A stretch of 57,593 nucleotides of DNA from an uncultured Gammaproteobacteria bacterium (GTDB taxonomy: Bacteria; Pseudomonadota; Gammaproteobacteria; Arenicellales; JAANXG01). Of the stretch, positions 9,892-18,730 are shown one piece after another. Position numbers and translations under genes: made by a program. The notes under the pieces are model-generated. The model had not been told where the DNA came from and did no database searches. It saw only the letters and a program-made list of their open reading frames with translations. Positions within the stretch are counted from its first letter, which is position 1. The number at the start of each line of letters is the position of its first letter. The stretch is from positions 1 to 57,593 of the forward strand of contig CAMYKK010000036.1 of NCBI GenBank assembly GCA_947258975.1, in the 5' to 3' direction.

Positions 9892-10741
9892 AACTAATTC
9901 GTACTTTTATGCTTTAACGGCATTGACCGGTAAAAACCTGAGGGGTACTCGAATTGAAGCTTTGGGTGGCATTGCAACGACGCGATGGTCATTGCGGTGA
10001 CAACCAGCGCCCAGGCCGTGGCGGCGGCACCCGTACAATTCCCACCCCCCGTCGACAGACACAATTCCGGTTCACGGAACTGCGCCCCGTAGACTGCGGC
10101 GACACTTGCGTCTGCTTTGTTCACTGCTCATACCCCCAACATCGATCAGCCTGGCCGCCACGCGAATCGCGCTCTTCACTTGGCAGCCCGGCTGTCTCAA
10201 AAAATTAAACTCAAGACCCGTGGCTTTCCGTCCCCATCTCACGAAGGGTTTGGCGTAGTTCAAGCGATCCCGAACTGTTCGAAGACCGGGGATGACTACT
10301 GTTGCAGTAACCCCACCTGACAACTACGTCTTTATAATTAGAGCTTAGTCCAACTCTGGTCGTTTACAAGGCGGAAAAACTTGAAGTTTTATATTATTTA
10401 ACAAAGAGTTAGAATACTTTTCTTGACATGGTTTCAAAATTTTGCCGCCGCTTAGTTTGGATATTTAGGGCTGGAAACGGGATCAGACATCGATCATTTG
10501 AGGGGATGTAGGAAGTAGATGTTGGCGGCAGGTGGGAGTGACCTGTTGTCACGATCTTCGCGGCTACAAGCCGCTCCCACAGGTATGTGGAATTGTCCCT
10601 GCGCAGCAGGGGAAAGGATCTCGACCGTGTGACCGCGGTGTCCATACATGAACTGCGGCAAGATGCGTCACTGCACACAGCATACTTTCTGGGGTCTATA
10701 CTCATTGGAACATCCATCGTTAACATTCTGATTAAATAACA
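9892..10741. other. Intergenic region, no supported gene
   Basis: About 850 bases with no convincing coding region. Short ORFs on both strands show no recognisable motif. The right half (from ~10320) is AT-richer and holds one REP-like element (10532-10581) and presumably the promoter of the small membrane-protein gene at 10742. The left end should hold the promoter of the large minus-strand gene starting at 9891. Confidence 0.5.
10532..10581 (-). repeat. REP-like element
   Basis: Read on the minus strand it begins TGTGGGAGCGGCTTG, then AGCCGCGA, ATCGTGACA and TGTCACTCCCAC-like segments. This is the same order as in copies at 21464, 30441, 34991 and 35077. The two short palindromes (GCGGCTnnAGCCGC and GTGACnnGTCAC) can fold as adjacent hairpins. 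Confidence 0.75.
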
Positions 10742-11089
10742 ATGAGATCCTGGTTTTTTATCATCAATTACTTCGCCCACGATTTTTTCAGCGCGTTCTG
10801 GCTGGCATGCTTTATCGTGCTCATCATTCTGCGCCAGAGTGCCGGGCTTCCCGGACCGGTTCCCGCTGATAGCGCCTTGGCCCATGAACTGTTCCAACTT
10901 TTCTTCTGGTTGCAGATGATTTCCCTCGGATTGATCGCGGTGACCGGTTACCTCCGGTCCAAGGATACCGGCGGCCGCGCGGCGCAGGACCCCGCGAAGG
11001 CCAAACAGTTCCTCATCGTCAAGCACGCGGTGCTCGGAACATTCTTCCTGGCAGCCACCGGGATCAGCGTCGTGTGGTACATGGGGTAA
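10742..11089 (+). CDS. Small polytopic membrane protein, unknown function
   Basis: A 115-residue protein with three hydrophobic segments: residues ~12-32 (FFSAFWLACFIVLIILRQ), ~50-70 (FQLFFWLQMISLGLIAVTGY) and ~93-112 (HAVLGTFFLAATGISVVWYM). Conserved-looking histidines lie near the membrane faces (H13, H47, H94). That pattern could bind haem or metal, but no family is recognised. It is transcribed towards the cytochrome-assembly operon, whose last gene ends at 11175 on the other strand. Involvement in respiration or cytochrome assembly is therefore only a guess from context. The start is the only ATG that keeps the first helix intact. Confidence 0.6.
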   Translation: MRSWFFIINYFAHDFFSAFWLACFIVLIILRQSAGLPGPVPADSALAHELFQLFFWLQMISLGLIAVTGYLRSKDTGGRAAQDPAKAKQFLIVKHAVLGTFFLAATGISVVWYMG

Positions 11090-11174
11090 GAATCGGTAGC
11101 GGTACGCGTTGCGCAGGCAAAACAACGCCCATCAAGATCGGTAAGTTCGCGCAGATGTGACGGCGCTGCGCGGG

Positions 11175-12683
11175 TCAGCTATTGACGGCCTTGGTGAGCG
11201 TCCGGCTGAACGGGCAAACCAGCGCGTCCTGGGCTAGCGGATCGCTCTCGACGATGTGACGAATTTCCTCGGGCATCTTGCCCCCGTCCATGCCGATTTT
11301 CTTGCGGATGAAGGAATGATTCATCATGCGATTGATGGCGTTGAACATATACGTCCGTTTGAAATCGTCCCGTTCATCGAGCATCTCCTTGAATTTTCCC
11401 ATATAGAATCGCCGGTACCCGTCGAGGATGGCTTGATCGACTTCTTCCAAACTCATGGTCTTGGGTTTCACCACGGGGTCGACCAGATTGTATTTGCGGT
11501 AATCGTGCTCCACGATATACGGCTCGAGTTCCTTATAAATGTCTGCGTAGGGCCAAGGTGTGATGGCCAGGAAGTGAGCGAAATCAGGATTGTAGACCAG
11601 CGCCTGCTCGATGGTGCGGTCAATGGACTCCCGGGTTTCGTCGGGAAATCCGAGAATCATCGAGGTCTCGGTGATGATGCCGTGCTCCCGGCACAGCCGC
11701 AGCGCCTGCGTTGACTCATCGACCGTGAGTTCCTTGCGTATCAGATCCAACGTCGTCTGGCTGGCGGCTTCCGTGCCCACATAGATATGGATAATCCCGG
11801 CCTTGTGGTACTTCCACAAGATATCCTGGTCGCGGATGATATCGGCGGCCCGCGTCTCCATGAGAATCTTTACGTCGAGCTCTTTTTCTATTAGCAGATC
11901 CAGTATTCGCTCCCAACGCTGCCGGTCGGGGGTCGGGTAATCGTCGGTAAACAGGACGACATCGACGCCGTAATCGCGGTGCAATTCCTCCACCTCACGT
12001 ACGACGCTCGCCGCGGACTGGCATCGCCAGGTGCGCCGCCAGAATTTCTGCTGCGAACAAAACGTGCAACCAAACGGGCAACCACGCGACGTGGCGACGG
12101 CGCCGAGGCGTGATCCCGGGAGAATAAAATACGTGTAATCCTCCCAGTCGAGAAGGTTCCACGCCATGGGCCGATCGTCCAGGTCCTGGAGATAGGGGCG
12201 GGGCAAGGTGCATACGATCCGTCCGCCGTCGCGATAGGCCAGTCCTTTAATTGCGCAGCGATCGCTGCCCGCCGCCAGCGCGTCGAGCAGTTCCACCAGG
12301 GTCTGCTCGCCCTCCCCGATGGCGACGAGGTCGAGCGCGGGAACACGGGTCAAGAGATCTTCGTACATGAAACTGGCGTGGATCCCCCCGGCGACGGTTA
12401 CGATTTCGGGATCGATGGCCTTGGCCGACTCCACGATCTTGATCCCGTCAGGCGTGGTCGCGGTGATCATCGACACCGCCACGACATCCGGTTTGACCGC
12501 CCGGATCCGCGCCTCTATTTCTTCGAGGCCGACCCCTTTGGTCATCGCGTCATAGATCGTGGACGGGTAACCGGCCGCCTGGGTCGCGCCGGCCAGAGCC
12601 ACGAGATACAGCGGTACCCATTTACCGGCCACCTCCACGACGCCGGCGTGGTAGGCGGGGGTTATATAAAGTATGCCGGGCAT
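11175..12683 (-). CDS. Cobalamin-binding radical SAM protein (BchE/B12-binding class)
   Basis: A 502-residue protein. The N-terminal ~170 residues form a B12-binding-type Rossmann region (VAVSMITATTPDG, VAGGIHAS, AIGEGEQTL). The radical SAM core starts at RGCPFGCTFC with the CX3CX2C cluster ligands Cys202, Cys206 and Cys209. Motifs VLFTDDYPT and IYVGTEAAS follow. The family generates a 5'-deoxyadenosyl radical and commonly methylates or rearranges unactivated carbons. BchE-type members act on porphyrins, others on lipids and peptides. It is the last gene of the cytochrome operon, 13 bases after ccsA. A role in modifying haem, a cytochrome or an envelope lipid is inference. A GAGGA lies about 11 bases before the ATG. 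The specific substrate cannot be told from the sequence. Confidence 0.85.
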   Translation of the reverse strand: MPGILYITPAYHAGVVEVAGKWVPLYLVALAGATQAAGYPSTIYDAMTKGVGLEEIEARIRAVKPDVVAVSMITATTPDGIKIVESAKAIDPEIVTVAGGIHASFMYEDLLTRVPALDLVAIGEGEQTLVELLDALAAGSDRCAIKGLAYRDGGRIVCTLPRPYLQDLDDRPMAWNLLDWEDYTYFILPGSRLGAVATSRGCPFGCTFCSQQKFWRRTWRCQSAASVVREVEELHRDYGVDVVLFTDDYPTPDRQRWERILDLLIEKELDVKILMETRAADIIRDQDILWKYHKAGIIHIYVGTEAASQTTLDLIRKELTVDESTQALRLCREHGIITETSMILGFPDETRESIDRTIEQALVYNPDFAHFLAITPWPYADIYKELEPYIVEHDYRKYNLVDPVVKPKTMSLEEVDQAILDGYRRFYMGKFKEMLDERDDFKRTYMFNAINRMMNHSFIRKKIGMDGGKMPEEIRHIVESDPLAQDALVCPFSRTLTKAVNS

Positions 12684-12696
12684 AACAGTGGCGTCC

Positions 12697-13524
12697 TCAT
12701 TGAAAGTAGCTCGAGTGCAGCGACGGAATCACGAACGGCAGCACCAGGACCGTCAGGATCGACATCACGAAACACGCTATCGTGCTCCACGCCGTGGCGC
12801 GGGGCGTAAAGCGGAAAAACAATCGCGTGTGGAGCAGGATTCCGTAGCACAGCCAGGTGACCAGTGACCATACTTCCATGGGGTCCCATCCCCAGTAACG
12901 GCCCCACGACTGGTTGGCCCAGATCGCGCCGGCGACGATGGTCGTGGACCAGAACACGAAACCGAAGCCGACAAAACGCACCGTGTATGCCTCGATCACC
13001 TCGGGTCCCGGGAGCCGGTCCAGCAGGCGTCCCGAAGCGCCCTCGAGTTTGCGCAGCAGGATCACCGCCGCAGCTAACGAGAGGATAAACGCCCCCATCG
13101 CCAGCTTGTTGAAGCTCACGTGGAACACCAGCCACATGGAGCGCAGGGTCGGCGGCAGGTCCTTCGCTTGCGGATTGCTGAACAGCCCGAATCCCATGAG
13201 CAGTATCGACACCGGCAACACCACCAGCGCCATCGGCGCCCAGTTGGGGCGGCGCCACACGAACAGCAGCAGCATGGCCACCGCGACCCAGGCGTCTGAA
13301 GACAGCACCTCGTACTTGAGCATATACGGTCCGTGACCCACCGCGATCCAGCGCATCAACAGCGCGGCGGAATGCGGCAGCAGCCCCCCGAGTGTCGCCC
13401 ACAAGCCCCAGCGGATCCGCTCGGGATGCGCGAACAGCGTGGCGTGGGCGAACAGCACCGTGCCGGCGATGTAAAAGGCGACGGCGATCCAATGCAAGGT
13501 GGTTTCTAGAACAAACGAATCCAT
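12697..13524 (-). CDS. ccsA: Cytochrome c biogenesis protein CcsA (System II haem handling)
   Basis: A 275-residue polytopic membrane protein with the tryptophan-rich WWD signature at residues 207-214 (W207, W211, W213, D214 in WGRYWGWDP), which binds haem at the outer face of the membrane. Candidate axial histidines are H135 and H232, with H51 also in a helix. With ResB/Ccs1 it forms the System II synthase, which exports haem and attaches it to CXXCH sites. It lies 15 bases downstream of the lipoprotein gene in the operon that also encodes ResB and a 13-haem cytochrome. It therefore probably matures that cytochrome and others in the window. Length and topology are normal for the family. Confidence 0.93.
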   Translation of the reverse strand: MDSFVLETTLHWIAVAFYIAGTVLFAHATLFAHPERIRWGLWATLGGLLPHSAALLMRWIAVGHGPYMLKYEVLSSDAWVAVAMLLLFVWRRPNWAPMALVVLPVSILLMGFGLFSNPQAKDLPPTLRSMWLVFHVSFNKLAMGAFILSLAAAVILLRKLEGASGRLLDRLPGPEVIEAYTVRFVGFGFVFWSTTIVAGAIWANQSWGRYWGWDPMEVWSLVTWLCYGILLHTRLFFRFTPRATAWSTIACFVMSILTVLVLPFVIPSLHSSYFQ

Positions 13525-13539
13525 CGATCTTGATTCCCA

Positions 13540-14055
13540 TCACTGCGTCGTGGGCGCAGAAACGCCGTGCAACACATTGGCTGTGGTCCCCCATGGCGCT
13601 GTCTTACGGCCAATCTTGGGGGGCGCGGTGAAGCGGATTTCATCAACCAACCACGCCCCGTCGATCCTCTTAAAGATATACGCCATCTCGTAGGTGTCCA
13701 GGGATTCCTCACCGACCGGGTCTCCGGAACGGATCTTGAGATCCCGGTAACGCCAGCGCTCCCGGGTGCGCACCCGCAACTCGCGGTCCGTCTGCTCGAC
13801 GCCCGTGACCTCGAGGGCGAGCAGATGCGAGTCGAGGGTGAGCCCCATGTCGAAGCGCACGCCGATCAGCCCGGTCAGCTTTTTGCCCTCGTTCGGGCCC
13901 ACAACTGCGTCGACGAGCTTCACGTCGCTGCGCCGATAGGCCTCGGAAACGACTTCGTTGTAGCGTTCGACCAGTGCGGTCGCTTGCTCCGTGGACACCT
14001 GCTGACAGGCCGCAAGTGCGGCACCGGCGAGTAGCGGAATCAGACGGGATATCAT
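13540..14055 (-). CDS. Lipoprotein between resB and ccsA
   Basis: A 171-residue protein with a lipoprotein signal: a short charged start, hydrophobic stretch and lipobox LAAC with Cys18. The mature part alternates beta strands and helices. The segment RERWRYRDLKIRSG followed by TYEMAYIFKR and GAWLVDEI resembles the small SnoaL/IMS-like alpha+beta fold, but this is a weak match by eye. The start ATG overlaps the stop of resB (ATGA-type overlap at 14052-14055), so the two should be translationally coupled. Its position between the two halves of a System II synthase suggests a periplasm-facing accessory for cytochrome c assembly. That function is inference only. Confidence 0.75.
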   Translation of the reverse strand: MISRLIPLLAGAALAACQQVSTEQATALVERYNEVVSEAYRRSDVKLVDAVVGPNEGKKLTGLIGVRFDMGLTLDSHLLALEVTGVEQTDRELRVRTRERWRYRDLKIRSGDPVGEESLDTYEMAYIFKRIDGAWLVDEIRFTAPPKIGRKTAPWGTTANVLHGVSAPTTQ

Positions 14056-15431
14056 GTTACGCCCCCCTGCGCCCGCACCATGTGCTCAAAGCGCTCCTGA
14101 AACAGGGGCGCAAACCGCTGGGCGCGAAGCGCCACGAACACCCGTTCGCGGTCTCCCTCGGGGGTGACGACAACGCAGGTGTCGACCTTCACCACCATGT
14201 ACATCATGGCGGCGCCCACCAGGGCCAGCGCGAAACCCAAATACGCCACCCATAACGCCGGATCGCGGCTGCCGCGCAGCCGCGTCCAGAACGGCAAGCC
14301 GTGCAGTGTCAATGATTGGCCGTCCTGCAGAGCGACCTCATCGCCGATGCGCATCCGCCCGCCGAACAGCAGCGCGCGCGACGCGTTGTCGACGATCCGT
14401 ACGTCGAGGGTTTCGGGGTGCTGACCTGCACCGTCGACCTCGGCGCGCAGGAAGACCTTGATGAAACCATGCAGGTAGGACGCCTTCTGGTAGGTGCCGT
14501 TGCCGAGGCTGCGCAGCAGCACCGCGTCGCGCACCGGTTCGGCACCGTCCTGCATCCATTCGATGAGCGCGGCCGGGCCGAAGTCCGCGCCGAGAAACAA
14601 GCGTCCGCCCGGCGCCCGCACCTCGTTATTGATCGCGATCTCGGCGTTGCGCACCTCGCCGGCCTCGCTGTCCCAAGTCAGCCGGCCGCGCACGTCCCGC
14701 AGCGCACCGGTCTCGTAGCGCGTCGCGGTGACCGATTCCAGCGTCAGCGCGGCCTCTAGACGCAGCGGTGCAGCCAGCGCACCCGGCCACTGCGCCCCCC
14801 AGGCCGCGGCAGTCGCGGGCAGGGTCTCACCTTCCAGCAGGTCCACCATGGCGTCCACCGCGAACAGCGCGCGCAGCGCGCCGGCCACCATAATCACCAA
14901 CAGGCCGGCGTGAAAAACCGCCGATCCGGCCAGCCCCAACCGCCCGCTGGTCCGGGTCGCGATGCGCGGCGCCCGTTCGGTTGCCGGCGCCGCACTCGCG
15001 GCGGGGCGCTCGAACTCGGTTTGATACGGCGCGCGCCGCATCTCCTCCGGTGCCACGGGCTGCGACCAGGTGTGTCCCAGGCGCCGAAACTGGTTGACGA
15101 CGACGACAGATAACGACGCCGCGGTCAGCAGCGTGAGGCCTAAAAACCAGGCGCTTTGAAAGACGTGGTCCAGCGCGAAGAACTCGACCAAGGCCGACAA
15201 GACCGGGCCGCTCTCGTGCAGGGCGATGATGTCCTCGGTGGGCGCCATGCCCAATTGTGGGATACTCGCCCCCAGCACTCCGGCCAGGGTGAGCCACACG
15301 ATCTCGCCGGTAATGACTGCCGGCCGCAAAAGAAAACGTTTGACCGCGCGCAGCGCTAGCGTGAATGTTGCCCGAGGAGAAACCGTCCGGGGTCCTGCAA
15401 GGACACGCATGGGTCCGCCACCACCTGTCAC
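14052..15431 (-). CDS. resB: ResB/Ccs1-like cytochrome c biogenesis protein
   Basis: A 459-residue protein with membrane segments near residues 40-58 (ITGEIVWLTLAGVLGASIPQ), 95-112, 170-190 and a final one at ~395-415 (ALWVAYLGFALALVGAAMMYM). A large periplasmic domain precedes the last helix. This is the ResB topology. ResB pairs with CcsA in System II, bringing the apocytochrome and reducing its CXXCH cysteines for haem attachment. The annotated GTG start overlaps the TGA stop of the 13-haem cytochrome gene (GTGA). An ATG seven codons later (15410) would also keep the first helix. The downstream lipoprotein gene overlaps its stop. The order cytochrome-resB-lipoprotein-ccsA indicates a dedicated maturation cassette. 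Confidence 0.88.
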   Translation of the reverse strand: MTGGGGPMRVLAGPRTVSPRATFTLALRAVKRFLLRPAVITGEIVWLTLAGVLGASIPQLGMAPTEDIIALHESGPVLSALVEFFALDHVFQSAWFLGLTLLTAASLSVVVVNQFRRLGHTWSQPVAPEEMRRAPYQTEFERPAASAAPATERAPRIATRTSGRLGLAGSAVFHAGLLVIMVAGALRALFAVDAMVDLLEGETLPATAAAWGAQWPGALAAPLRLEAALTLESVTATRYETGALRDVRGRLTWDSEAGEVRNAEIAINNEVRAPGGRLFLGADFGPAALIEWMQDGAEPVRDAVLLRSLGNGTYQKASYLHGFIKVFLRAEVDGAGQHPETLDVRIVDNASRALLFGGRMRIGDEVALQDGQSLTLHGLPFWTRLRGSRDPALWVAYLGFALALVGAAMMYMVVKVDTCVVVTPEGDRERVFVALRAQRFAPLFQERFEHMVRAQGGVT

Positions 15432-18400
15432 CAGTTGTCCATCGACCCGGAGCTGCCGGTGTCATGCGAGCCGCAACTGGTTCTGCAGTCGTCCTTGTCG
15501 TAATTGTTCCTGGACTGCTTGCGGAACGAGTAGATCCAAACATTGTTCGTGCTGTTGCTATAGGCGTAGCGGGACGGCATAGCGCCGTCGCGGTCGGCAA
15601 TCAGTCGCCCCATCTTGCCGCCGTGGGGGATGACGATGTGGCAGCGGTAGCACTGTGTTCGGTGGTCATCTTTTTCGGCGTGAACTGGCGCGTCGTTGTG
15701 ACAGTTTGCGCAGAAACTCGAATTGAAGCTGGTCAGGTTGGGCCAGGCGGTGTTGGGGCCGCGGAGCATGAACTGGGCCGCGGAGCCATGCGGGCCCTGG
15801 GCCGCCGGCGAGGACGCATCGGTATTGTGACAATCCGAACACATCATCGTCTGCGTGCCGACATTCGAGTTCCAGGGGGCCTTCATATCACTCGTGGAGA
15901 GCGCCCGCGGCGACGCGGAATTAACATAGTTGTTGAGCCCCGTCGTCACCGGATGGCCGGAACGGTTCTGCGGGCTGAATTCCTGGGCGACATCGGTCAG
16001 CACCGGGTTGGCTACCGAGCCGTTAGCCGACAGGCCGTTGGGCGCGGTGCCAAAGGACCACGACTTGGCCGAGTGACACTTGTAGCAGATCTGGTATTCC
16101 TTGACCGCCGGGTCGATGTCGGCGTAGTTGCCCGCCGCCGGGGCGACGAAATTGCCCAGACCGGTGTAATCCACCGACCAGCCCAACACCCCGGCCAGCG
16201 CCCCGCTGACGTTATTACGGCTGGCGTTGGCGGTGGTGTTGTAGGTATGCGCGGGGCCGTTGACCTGGTGCGGGTTGTGACAGTCGGTGCACTCCACCGA
16301 ACGTCCGGCAGCCTGTTCGGAGTCGGCGACCGGATGGCGGATGGCCTTGGCGAACACGGTCTTGACGTCGGTGCCCGCCGGGTTGCCATCGTGGCAGGTG
16401 TAACACAGGTCCTCGGCGTCATCGGGGTCGGACCCGTCGCCGGCGATATCGTAGCGCTCCACCCACAGCAGCGGATAATCCTGGGCCATGTTGGTGTCGT
16501 CCGGCCAGCCGTGGGGCCAGTGGCAATTCACGCACGCGCCCTGCTTGTCGGCGCTGTGGGCGGGAAAGCTCGAGCCATACTGCCCACCCGGCCACAACGC
16601 GCCGCTGGCGGCGTCGTAGTGCGAGCCGCCGCCGCTGGCTCCCGGGGTCTCGTATTGAATCTGCACGTTGTCGGCATAGAAATATTCGTTGCTGCCCGCG
16701 TACAGGTTCGTAATCCGGAAACGAATCCGCGTGTTGACCGCCACCCAGCCGAAAACGTCGTAGCTCCGCGAGCCCGAACTGGAGCCGGTGATGCCGGTAA
16801 TGGTCCCGAGAGGGTCGTAGCCGCCGCCGCCGTCATTCGAGACCTCGATTGTGACTTCGTCGCTCGAATCCACGCCGCCGCTGGTGTTGAAGTCGAAGCT
16901 GAAGGTCGCACTGACCACCCCGCCGGACAGATCCGCCTCGCGCGCCGCGCTCACGCCATAACCCGAGAAGCCCTGCTGATCGAGCCGCAGGTCACCGCCG
17001 GTCACCCGCGCCTTGCCGCCGGACGCGCCGCCGCCCTGGGGATCGTCTTCGATCCAGTTGCCCGCCCAGTTGACGCCGCCATTATTGTTCCCGTAGGACA
17101 CCGAATTGAACTCGTCGCGCACCGTTTCGATGCTGGTCCCGGTGCCGGCGTCGGCGTGCACGTGGCAATCGGTACAGATTTCCGTCATCCCCTGGCGCAG
17201 CAGATAGCCGTCCCCGGCGCCGCCGTTGACCCCGCCCGAATCGGTGCGGTGCAGCTGGTGGCAGCTCATGCACTGGACCTCGTTCGCGGAATCCAGGGGC
17301 AGGGCCGTGGGCACCTGAAACTCACCGGCCGGTATCGGCACGCCCACCGGGTGCGAACCGAGATTGCTGTCCTGCACGTCGCGCGGCGCGTGGCAGTCGA
17401 CGCACATCTGATTGACGTCGTTGTTGAGCCGCTGGAAGTGCCGCCCCTCCCCGGTGCCGCGCCCGGCGTAGGCCGGCGCCGCGGGATCGAAGGGCTGGTT
17501 GGCCTGGCTGTGCTGATCGTGACAGGTCGAACACATGATCTTGCCGTCCTTGATGCGCATCGACATGGCGAGCGCGGTCGGCAACTGCAGGTCGGTGAGC
17601 ACGTACAACGTCCAGATATCGCCGAGCTCGAACGAGGGCGATGTGCCGCCGTCGAGGAAGCTCACCGTGAGCCCGTCGGCCAGGGGCACATCGGCCCCGG
17701 TCACCACGTTCGACGCGCCGCTGCCGGCGCTGGGCGTGGTGAACTCGACCTGCACGTTGTCGGCGTAGAAATACTCGTTGGTGCCCGCATACGAATTGGT
17801 GATGCGAAATCGCACCCGGGTGTTCACGGCCCTGTAGCCCCAAATATCGTAGCTGCGCGAACCCGAGCTGGCGCCGCTGATGCCGGTAATCGTCTCACGC
17901 ACGAAATAGCTGCTGCCACCGTTGTCCGAGATCTCGATCGCCACCGCGTCGGTGGCGTCCACACCGCTGGTGGTGCGAAAGTCGAAGCTAAAGGTCGCGC
18001 TCGTCACCCCGCCGGACAGATCCACCTCGCGCGCCGCGCTAACGCCGAATCCCGAGAAGCCCTGCTGATCCATGCGCAGCTCGCCGCCGGTCACACGCGC
18101 CTTACCGCCAGATGCGCCGCCGCCCTGGGGATCGTTCTCGATCCAATTGCCCGCCCAACTGACGGTGCCGTTGTTGTTCCCGTAGGACGCGGCACCTTCA
18201 AACTCATCACGCACCGTGTCGGTACTGTCGCCCCCGCTGGTGTTATCGACCCAATCGAAGCGGGCGACACCGGCATCGCCGGCGGCGCTGATGGTAATCG
18301 TGTAAGTCGTGGGGACACGGCCGGTATAGGCGCCGCCGGAGAGCACACTTCCGGGAGACGTGTTGGCCAGGTCCGCCTCGGTGTACCCTGACGGCCCGGA

Positions 18401-18730
18401 GTCCCAGCGGTGTGACGTGCCGCTCACCCCGGGGACCGCCTGATCGACGTCGGCGAACGGATAGGCCGCCGCCAATCCGCCACCCGTGTGACAGGTGATA
18501 CATAAGTTGGCATTGCCCGCGACGTTGGTGATGGCCGCGCCGGGCGCATTATGGAGAATATGGCAAGCCGAGCAGTCGTTGGTGTGCGGCGGGTCGATGG
18601 CCAGGGCGTCGTCGATCGTGACTCCGTGGAGCAGGCCCAGCACGGCGAAGGGCAGCAGCCAGCGCCACATCGAGCCGGCCGATAGCGTCGAAGGCACAAC
18701 GGCCGCAGCGGTCATTCCGCGCTTTTTCAT
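15428..18730 (-). CDS. Thirteen-haem c-type cytochrome with two inserted beta-sandwich-like domains
   Basis: The start at 18730 is chosen because AGGAGG lies 7-12 bases upstream and a signal peptide follows (LLPFAVLGLLHGVTIDDALA). The longer frame to 18991 is only overlap with the upstream gene. The 1100-residue protein has 13 CXXCH motifs: CSACH, CITCH, then after a gap CSTCH, CVDCH, CMSCH, CTDCH, CVNCH, CYTCH, CTDCH, CYKCH, CSDCH, CANCH and CYRCH. Two ~160-residue segments interrupt the haem string (residues ~172-332 and ~536-695). They are clear duplicates of each other, beta-rich, each with NEYFYADNVQ near the end, and look like carbohydrate-binding or jelly-roll modules. The C-terminal tail lacks haems. 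It is probably periplasmic or extracellular and an electron-transfer protein. It is coupled to the NHL gene upstream (ATGA) and to resB downstream (GTGA). Confidence 0.92.
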   Translation of the reverse strand: MKKRGMTAAAVVPSTLSAGSMWRWLLPFAVLGLLHGVTIDDALAIDPPHTNDCSACHILHNAPGAAITNVAGNANLCITCHTGGGLAAAYPFADVDQAVPGVSGTSHRWDSGPSGYTEADLANTSPGSVLSGGAYTGRVPTTYTITISAAGDAGVARFDWVDNTSGGDSTDTVRDEFEGAASYGNNNGTVSWAGNWIENDPQGGGASGGKARVTGGELRMDQQGFSGFGVSAAREVDLSGGVTSATFSFDFRTTSGVDATDAVAIEISDNGGSSYFVRETITGISGASSGSRSYDIWGYRAVNTRVRFRITNSYAGTNEYFYADNVQVEFTTPSAGSGASNVVTGADVPLADGLTVSFLDGGTSPSFELGDIWTLYVLTDLQLPTALAMSMRIKDGKIMCSTCHDQHSQANQPFDPAAPAYAGRGTGEGRHFQRLNNDVNQMCVDCHAPRDVQDSNLGSHPVGVPIPAGEFQVPTALPLDSANEVQCMSCHQLHRTDSGGVNGGAGDGYLLRQGMTEICTDCHVHADAGTGTSIETVRDEFNSVSYGNNNGGVNWAGNWIEDDPQGGGASGGKARVTGGDLRLDQQGFSGYGVSAAREADLSGGVVSATFSFDFNTSGGVDSSDEVTIEVSNDGGGGYDPLGTITGITGSSSGSRSYDVFGWVAVNTRIRFRITNLYAGSNEYFYADNVQIQYETPGASGGGSHYDAASGALWPGGQYGSSFPAHSADKQGACVNCHWPHGWPDDTNMAQDYPLLWVERYDIAGDGSDPDDAEDLCYTCHDGNPAGTDVKTVFAKAIRHPVADSEQAAGRSVECTDCHNPHQVNGPAHTYNTTANASRNNVSGALAGVLGWSVDYTGLGNFVAPAAGNYADIDPAVKEYQICYKCHSAKSWSFGTAPNGLSANGSVANPVLTDVAQEFSPQNRSGHPVTTGLNNYVNSASPRALSTSDMKAPWNSNVGTQTMMCSDCHNTDASSPAAQGPHGSAAQFMLRGPNTAWPNLTSFNSSFCANCHNDAPVHAEKDDHRTQCYRCHIVIPHGGKMGRLIADRDGAMPSRYAYSNSTNNVWIYSFRKQSRNNYDKDDCRTSCGSHDTGSSGSMDNW
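16646..17125 (-). repeat. Second copy of the duplicated insert domain in the 13-haem cytochrome
   Basis: About 480 bases encoding TVRDEF through QIQYETP. It aligns along its whole length with 17738-18217. Shared blocks include GNWIE-DPQGGGASGGKARVTGG and YGVSAARE or FGVSAARE. The copies have diverged at many third positions, so the duplication is old or selected. Confidence 0.85.
17738..18217 (-). repeat. First copy of the duplicated insert domain in the 13-haem cytochrome
   Basis: About 480 bases encoding TVRDEF through QVEFTTP, in direct orientation to the copy at 16646-17125. It sits between haem motifs 2 and 3. The other copy sits between motifs 6 and 7. Confidence 0.85.

Noticed and set aside
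9894-10323. Two minus-strand ORFs (76 and 83 residues) in the gap
   Set aside because: No motif, unusual composition and no conserved context.
15365-18391. 1008-residue plus-strand ORF opposite the 13-haem cytochrome
   Set aside because: Translates the reverse strand of a gene with 13 CXXCH motifs. It has no domain features and no ribosome site.
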